Source: Zasmidium citrigriseum
Lineage: Eukaryota > Ascomycota > Dothideomycetes > Mycosphaerellales > Mycosphaerellaceae
Direction: 5' to 3'
Length of the DNA stretch: 20,968 nucleotides
Assembly: GCA_002786025.1 (NCBI GenBank)
Contig: NHNW01000109.1
Location: 6,667-27,634 of the forward strand
The notes under the pieces were generated by a model, which searched no databases, was not told the origin of the DNA, and saw only the letters and a program-made list of their open reading frames with translations. Both the position numbers and the translations under genes were made by a program. Shown piece after piece: positions 17,387-20,968 of this stretch (the stretch's first letter is position 1; each line of letters starts with the position of its first letter).

Positions 17387-19024
17387 ATGTCTCTATTAAC
17401 GTTTAGTTGGATGCCGCTAGAGGTGCGAGCGATAATATTCGAGCGCGAGTTAACCTACTCTAACTACCTAGTTATTGTATACGATAACGGGCGACAAAGC
17501 AAATACGTCTACGACTTCTTGCCTTTATATCCCGCGTTCAATACACTCGATCGCGAGACTGCTACTATAGTTATGTATAGGAACGCCTTTTGTCTTTTAA
17601 CGTTCGAGGGCGATCCTTGTCTGCAACCCGGCCTTTATGTGCTAATCGCCGAGCACTAGAGATCGACTATAATAGAATAGCGGGTATCCTATCCTAACCT
17701 AGTTGTTGCAAGCGTCTACATTACGGCTAGGCTAGATCCTCGTAACAACACTACGGATATCGAGTACTTAGTTCCGCTATGTACGCTAGGCTTGTATATC
17801 TGTCGCCTTTCGGCGGCGTAGTCTACCTACTATCCTAGCATGCCTCTTCCCGACGGTGTAGATAATAAGCACCTTATGTACTACGACGTCCTCTTAGAAT
17901 TGCACTATCTTCGAGACGCTTAGCGTAGACAACGTCTAGAAACTCGTCTATTAGACGTATTCCGGCCATTGCGGGTGCTAGGCAATCGCTTTAGAGTAAA
18001 TTCCGCCACGCCCGATTTACACGCCGGGATGTTCGAGTTTAACTACTAGAGGGATCGTAGACCTAGGCTAGGTGTATAGTTAACTAAGTCCTTAGAAGAA
18101 CTAGAGTCGTAGGCGTGTCGGGATGTGCGAATTGTAATGCGACGGGGTTAGTCTATTACTAGAGACTCTAGCAATCTTCTTACACCCCTTAGTGCACTCG
18201 CTGCTACATGTCTAGAGTTAATACGGACGTCGACGGCGGTATATTAGGGTCGACTTACAGAACAACTACGGCGGCGACTATAGTAGTTAACTGCGGCTAC
18301 AGCGTACAACGCATTAGCGATTCGGCTTCGGGTTAACGTAATACGCTTCGACGATTGTTATAGTTGGCCTACCGTCGCCTATAGTAATTGTAGGGAGTCG
18401 ATGTGTCTATGTGCCTTTCTTAATTCGCTCGGTAGGACTAATCCGTTAGGAGAGTTATTGCCTTACGTAACTGCTAGACTCGACGCTAGCATGGAGCCGG
18501 GGACATAGCTAAGCTTGTATTACATAGTCGTGTTGTGCTATTCTGTGCCTGATCTAGGCACCTCTCTCTACTAGGTGGATAATCTTTAGTAGGGTATGCT
18601 ACGACTCTAAGCACTTTATCGGCTATACTTCGAGCGGTACTCGTAGCTAGACTACCGTCGAGTAGTTAACGATATTAACATCCTAACATTAGCCGTGTAG
18701 TAGGCTCGAGACTAGTTGTTATAGTCTAGCAATTCCGACCTAGACTATTTTATACCGGAATTTAACGACAAGATACCCGAGGACGACTTCGAATACTCTG
18801 CATTATCTATCGTATAGATAAGGCTAAGCTTGAGCATAGAAGGTCCTCGGGGGTTTCCCTTACGCCTTACCTACCTATCCGGCACGAGTTAGAGCCTACG
18901 AGACATACCTACTATCCCGGATAATAACGATACTCCTCCGATGCTCACCTACGCTAATTTCGAGTAAATAGTCGAGCGACGACGAGAAGAGACATTACCT
19001 AATCCAACAACGCACCCCTCCTAA
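17387..19024 (+). pseudogene. F-box-like (LPxEVR..IxE type) gene, TAG-interrupted
   Basis: An ATG at 17387 opens one frame of 526 codons to TAA at 18965 (or 545 to TAA at 19022) with no indel. I count 22 in-frame TAG before 18965, one TAA (18608) and no TGA; no CAG codon remains, while a few CAA do. The first 90 codons are uninterrupted. The N-terminus LTFSWMPLEVRAIIFERELT resembles the fungal F-box-like/2EXR start (LPxEIRxxIYE). It is followed, as in that family, by a segment ending in an ETATIVMYRNAF motif, similar to the usual E-x-LPILY-x-NTF. Such proteins are typically putative ubiquitin-ligase adaptors or of unknown role. That assignment rests on the motif alone. The remaining 400 residues are unrecognised, with an acidic tail (NDKIPEDDFEYS). 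A TATA box lies 98 bp upstream and a dyad element follows at 19177. Confidence 0.65.
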
Positions 19025-19169
19025 TACTATTGCAACACACGCCTAACTCCTATCCTAACAGAAGTAACCCTCTACGAGATATATAGTATACTAGACTCGG
19101 AAGCTAGCGAGAGTCGGAAATAGATACAAACGGGGTTTGCGTTTAGTCTTGCGTCGTTACTAACAGGAC

Positions 19170-19191
19170 TTTGAACCTAATTGGTTTAGAA
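19170..19191. repeat. Dyad element after the F-box-like gene
   Basis: CTTTGAAC on the left and GTTTAGAAACC on the right surround CTAATTGG (19177-19184). It lies about 150 bp after the gene end. It pairs less perfectly than the copy at 9444. Confidence 0.55.
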
Positions 19192-19307
19192 ACCACCGAT
19201 AATGCTACCCTAGCTTAGATTTGCGCACATTGTCGGCGTGCCTACTAGGGACCCTGGAGCGAAATCTTATCTAATTGGTTCGTTCGTAGTACGTTTAGTA
19301 GCGAGGC

Positions 19308-19330
19308 GATTTATCCAATTGGCTATAAAG
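19308..19330. repeat. Octamer element, CCAATTGG form
   Basis: CCAATTGG at 19315-19322 followed by CTATAAAGTT. The left arm GATTTAT pairs only partly. It is the last octamer in the window; none occurs in 19323-20968. Confidence 0.5.
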
Positions 19331-19509
19331 TTATGTGCCTCTAAGGTAGTCGCATATAGGTGTCTTCGCCTAAGTTACTATCGCTATGTGTGTTTCACGT
19401 CCGTGCGTTATGTACGGGCCGCTACCGTGTTCCTTTTAACTTCTCTCGCTTCCCCTCTAGCTTCTTCCACCTTGCACTCGCGACAAGGGCGGTCGCGCCT
19501 ACTTTCCGA

Positions 19510-20297
19510 AGATCAATTATCCTACTTAACACTACTAGGATCAAGTTAGTCGGCTACAGGCGCTATTGCGAATCCTACGCCGTCTCCTAGATCTTTCGCC
19601 GCTATAAGCGCGGCTTCGCTTAGTTCGTAAGCGGTCTTTGCTATATCGAGTTCTATGCTAACGGATTGTAGGCGGTTCTACTAGTCGCCGACCTATCTAG
19701 GCTCCTGTCGAAAACCAAGTTAGCAAGACTATCCTAGGTGAAGGTAGACGATTCCTTCGGCTAGCTCGCTTCGTTATTAGCGGCTATGCCTATCCTACTA
19801 TACTACCGTAGGTAAAGACCGAGATCCGCTTAATTTACTACCGTGTCAACGTCGAGACGGGCGTTACCTAGATTCGTTACACTATCGTACGTTCTAGTTA
19901 GCTCCTCTATTACGGTAAACCTCGATATTTCTAGGAACTCTAAGACAGTTCTAAACGTATCGAGAGCTACTCGCGCTTTATACTAATTACCGAGTTTCTG
20001 CGGGGAGATGCTTATTAGCGTGCCCTTCGCGACTATCGTTTTAGTAGTCGGCGAGGCGGAGTGGCTTTCTATAATAGCACGAGGTATGTAGGCTTTCGCC
20101 TCCGACGTCTAAGCGAAGTAAAAGACGACGACGAACCTAACTACTAGCCCTAGCTAAGGGGTGCTAGATTCGATCGCAAGATACTAAACGAATACGTCTC
20201 TCTCTCCTATCTAGAAGAAATTCTAGTCCTAGAACTCGCGACTCGGGCATAGCATTAGCAATATAGCAGACAGAGGAGTGTAATAGAGCTAGACTAA
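19510..20297 (+). pseudogene. Unrecognised gene with one frameshift
   Basis: The coding pattern starts near 19510 (RSIILLNTTRIKLVGYRRYC) and runs in one frame to about 19808 with TAG only (IFRRYKRGFA, FVSGLCYIEFYANGL, VADLSRLLSKTKLARL). Near 19810 it moves by one frame (VKTEIRLIYYRVNVETGVT) and continues to TAA at 20295, with segments SSKRIESYSRFILITEFLRG, YNSTRYVGFRLRRLSEVKDD and ARFDRKILNEYVSLSYLEEI. A GTAAAG...CCTAG intron at 19812-19871 was tested and does not rescue the phase, so an indel is more likely. The product would be about 260 residues, basic, with no recognised domain. Translation may start upstream; no ATG at the start of the clear coding pattern is preserved. Confidence 0.55.
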
Positions 20298-20968
20298 GTT
20301 AAGTTTGTTGCGATAAAGGCTAGGCGAGACTATTTAGATAGACGGGTGGGTGTACTCTCTACTATATATAACACATGTCGTGCTCTTCTATGCCGATACT
20401 AGGTCCAACTCTATAGTCCTTACGACCCTCTGTAATCTACAAACGCTTTATCGTTGTTATTATGCTACTACATAGTATTTGCCTAGTGTTATATTAACCA
20501 ACTTCTTGTCTACTTGGTCGAAACTAGTAACTACTAATCTACTAATCTAACTAGTTTAGATTTCCTAGACTTTGCTTCGAAGATAATAATATTCCCTTAG
20601 GGCGGGTCTAATATTAGTCTTCCGTCTCCTACACTACCTAACATGCTATCGTTATTCGTCGTGTGTCGTATTTACCGAGTTCTTGCCTACTTGGTCGAAT
20701 ACTCTAGCTTGTACTAGTCTAACTAAGTTGGATTTAACTTTAAGAATACGTCCTTGTTTTATTCAACTAGGTAAAATGTCCCTCTTTAGATATTTTAGAG
20801 CACACAATGTATTCAACCTCTATATTCTGTCTTGTGTGTTTGCTTAAGATACACTTCGCTTCGCCGTGTGTTAATCTAGTCGAGTTACTCGGGTTCGCAA
20901 TAACTAACGATATCCTTTGCGCTATACGATACGCCTCGATCCCGGTCCTAGTCTACCTTTTTACTTTG
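20298..20968. other. Non-coding tail of the window
   Basis: Apart from the short direct repeat at 20503/20680 I see no gene, RNA or octamer. TAG and CTA remain abundant here: in 20521-20760 I count about 8 TAG and 18 CTA against no CAG or CTG, so the mutation bias is not confined to genes. Confidence 0.5.
20503..20770. repeat. Short direct repeat, offset 177 bp
   Basis: The 20-mer TTCTTG-Y-CTACTTGGTCGAA occurs at 20503-20522 and 20680-20699 with a single C/T difference. Weaker similarity follows in both (CTAATCTAACTAGTTTAGAT and CTAGTCTAACTAAGTTGGAT). It may be the edge of a larger dispersed repeat. Confidence 0.55.

Larger units (their letters stand above)
19025..19509. other. Intergenic with three octamers and C/T-rich leader
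   Basis: Octamers are at 19177-19184, 19271-19278 and 19315-19322. A degenerate CGGGCC motif at 19415 precedes pyrimidine-rich DNA. The open frames at 19238-19549 and the first 50 codons from 19360 run through this leader and are not convincing. Confidence 0.4.

Noticed and set aside
19238..19549. Plus-strand open frame of 103 codons
   Set aside because: It runs through two octamers and a C/T-rich leader, and disagrees in phase with the coding pattern that starts near 19510.
19812..19871. Candidate intron GTAAAG...CCTAG
   Set aside because: Removing it does not bring the two coding frames into phase, and the putative intron itself is coding-like in the second frame.

Overview
The window looks like accessory, gene-poor DNA from a filamentous ascomycete (Pezizomycotina). 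Four short introns of 51-58 nt, with GTATGT/GTAAGT/GTAAGC donors, TACTAAC-like branch sites and YAG acceptors, point to this group, as do fungal-type 5' leaders and an F-box-like protein start. I see no bacterial, viral or organellar gene and no intact open gene of ordinary length.

The dominant signal is base composition. CAG and CTG are almost absent, while TAG and CTA are extremely frequent, in coding and non-coding DNA alike; CpG, CAA and CAT remain. This is what CpA-to-TpA repeat-induced point mutation (RIP) would leave if it strongly favoured CAG. As a result nearly every gene is a long, frame-consistent reading frame cut by TAG, with few TAA and no TGA. I annotate these as pseudogenes. 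The less likely alternative, UAG read as glutamine, is raised as a finding because two frames (2999-3812 and 6688-7650) contain TAG as their only internal stop and end on TAA.

Layout. 1-421: a direct repeat with transition-only differences, built partly of 30-bp tandem units. 422-1329: faint coding signal only. 1330-9407: mutated genes. Four of them (1330-2102, 2999-3812, 6688-7650, 8465-9407) each have one phase-1 intron; three intronless remnants lie at 4241-5732, one with a signal-peptide-like segment. 9826-16714: a tandem array of five diverged paralogues (U1-U5) sharing an HFGPY-stop-YID core, with an unrelated gene (14775-15476) inserted between copies four and five. 17387-19024: a 526-545-codon F-box-like gene remnant. 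19510-20297: another unrecognised remnant. 20298-20968: non-coding, with a short direct repeat.

A second layer is a family of about 30 copies of the palindromic octamer CCAATTGG and its C-to-T variants. One form lies at the 5' end of genes; a longer 24-bp dyad lies 3-155 bp after many gene ends. The whole reads as a repeatedly duplicated, mutation-inactivated gene-family region; product functions are mostly unknown.
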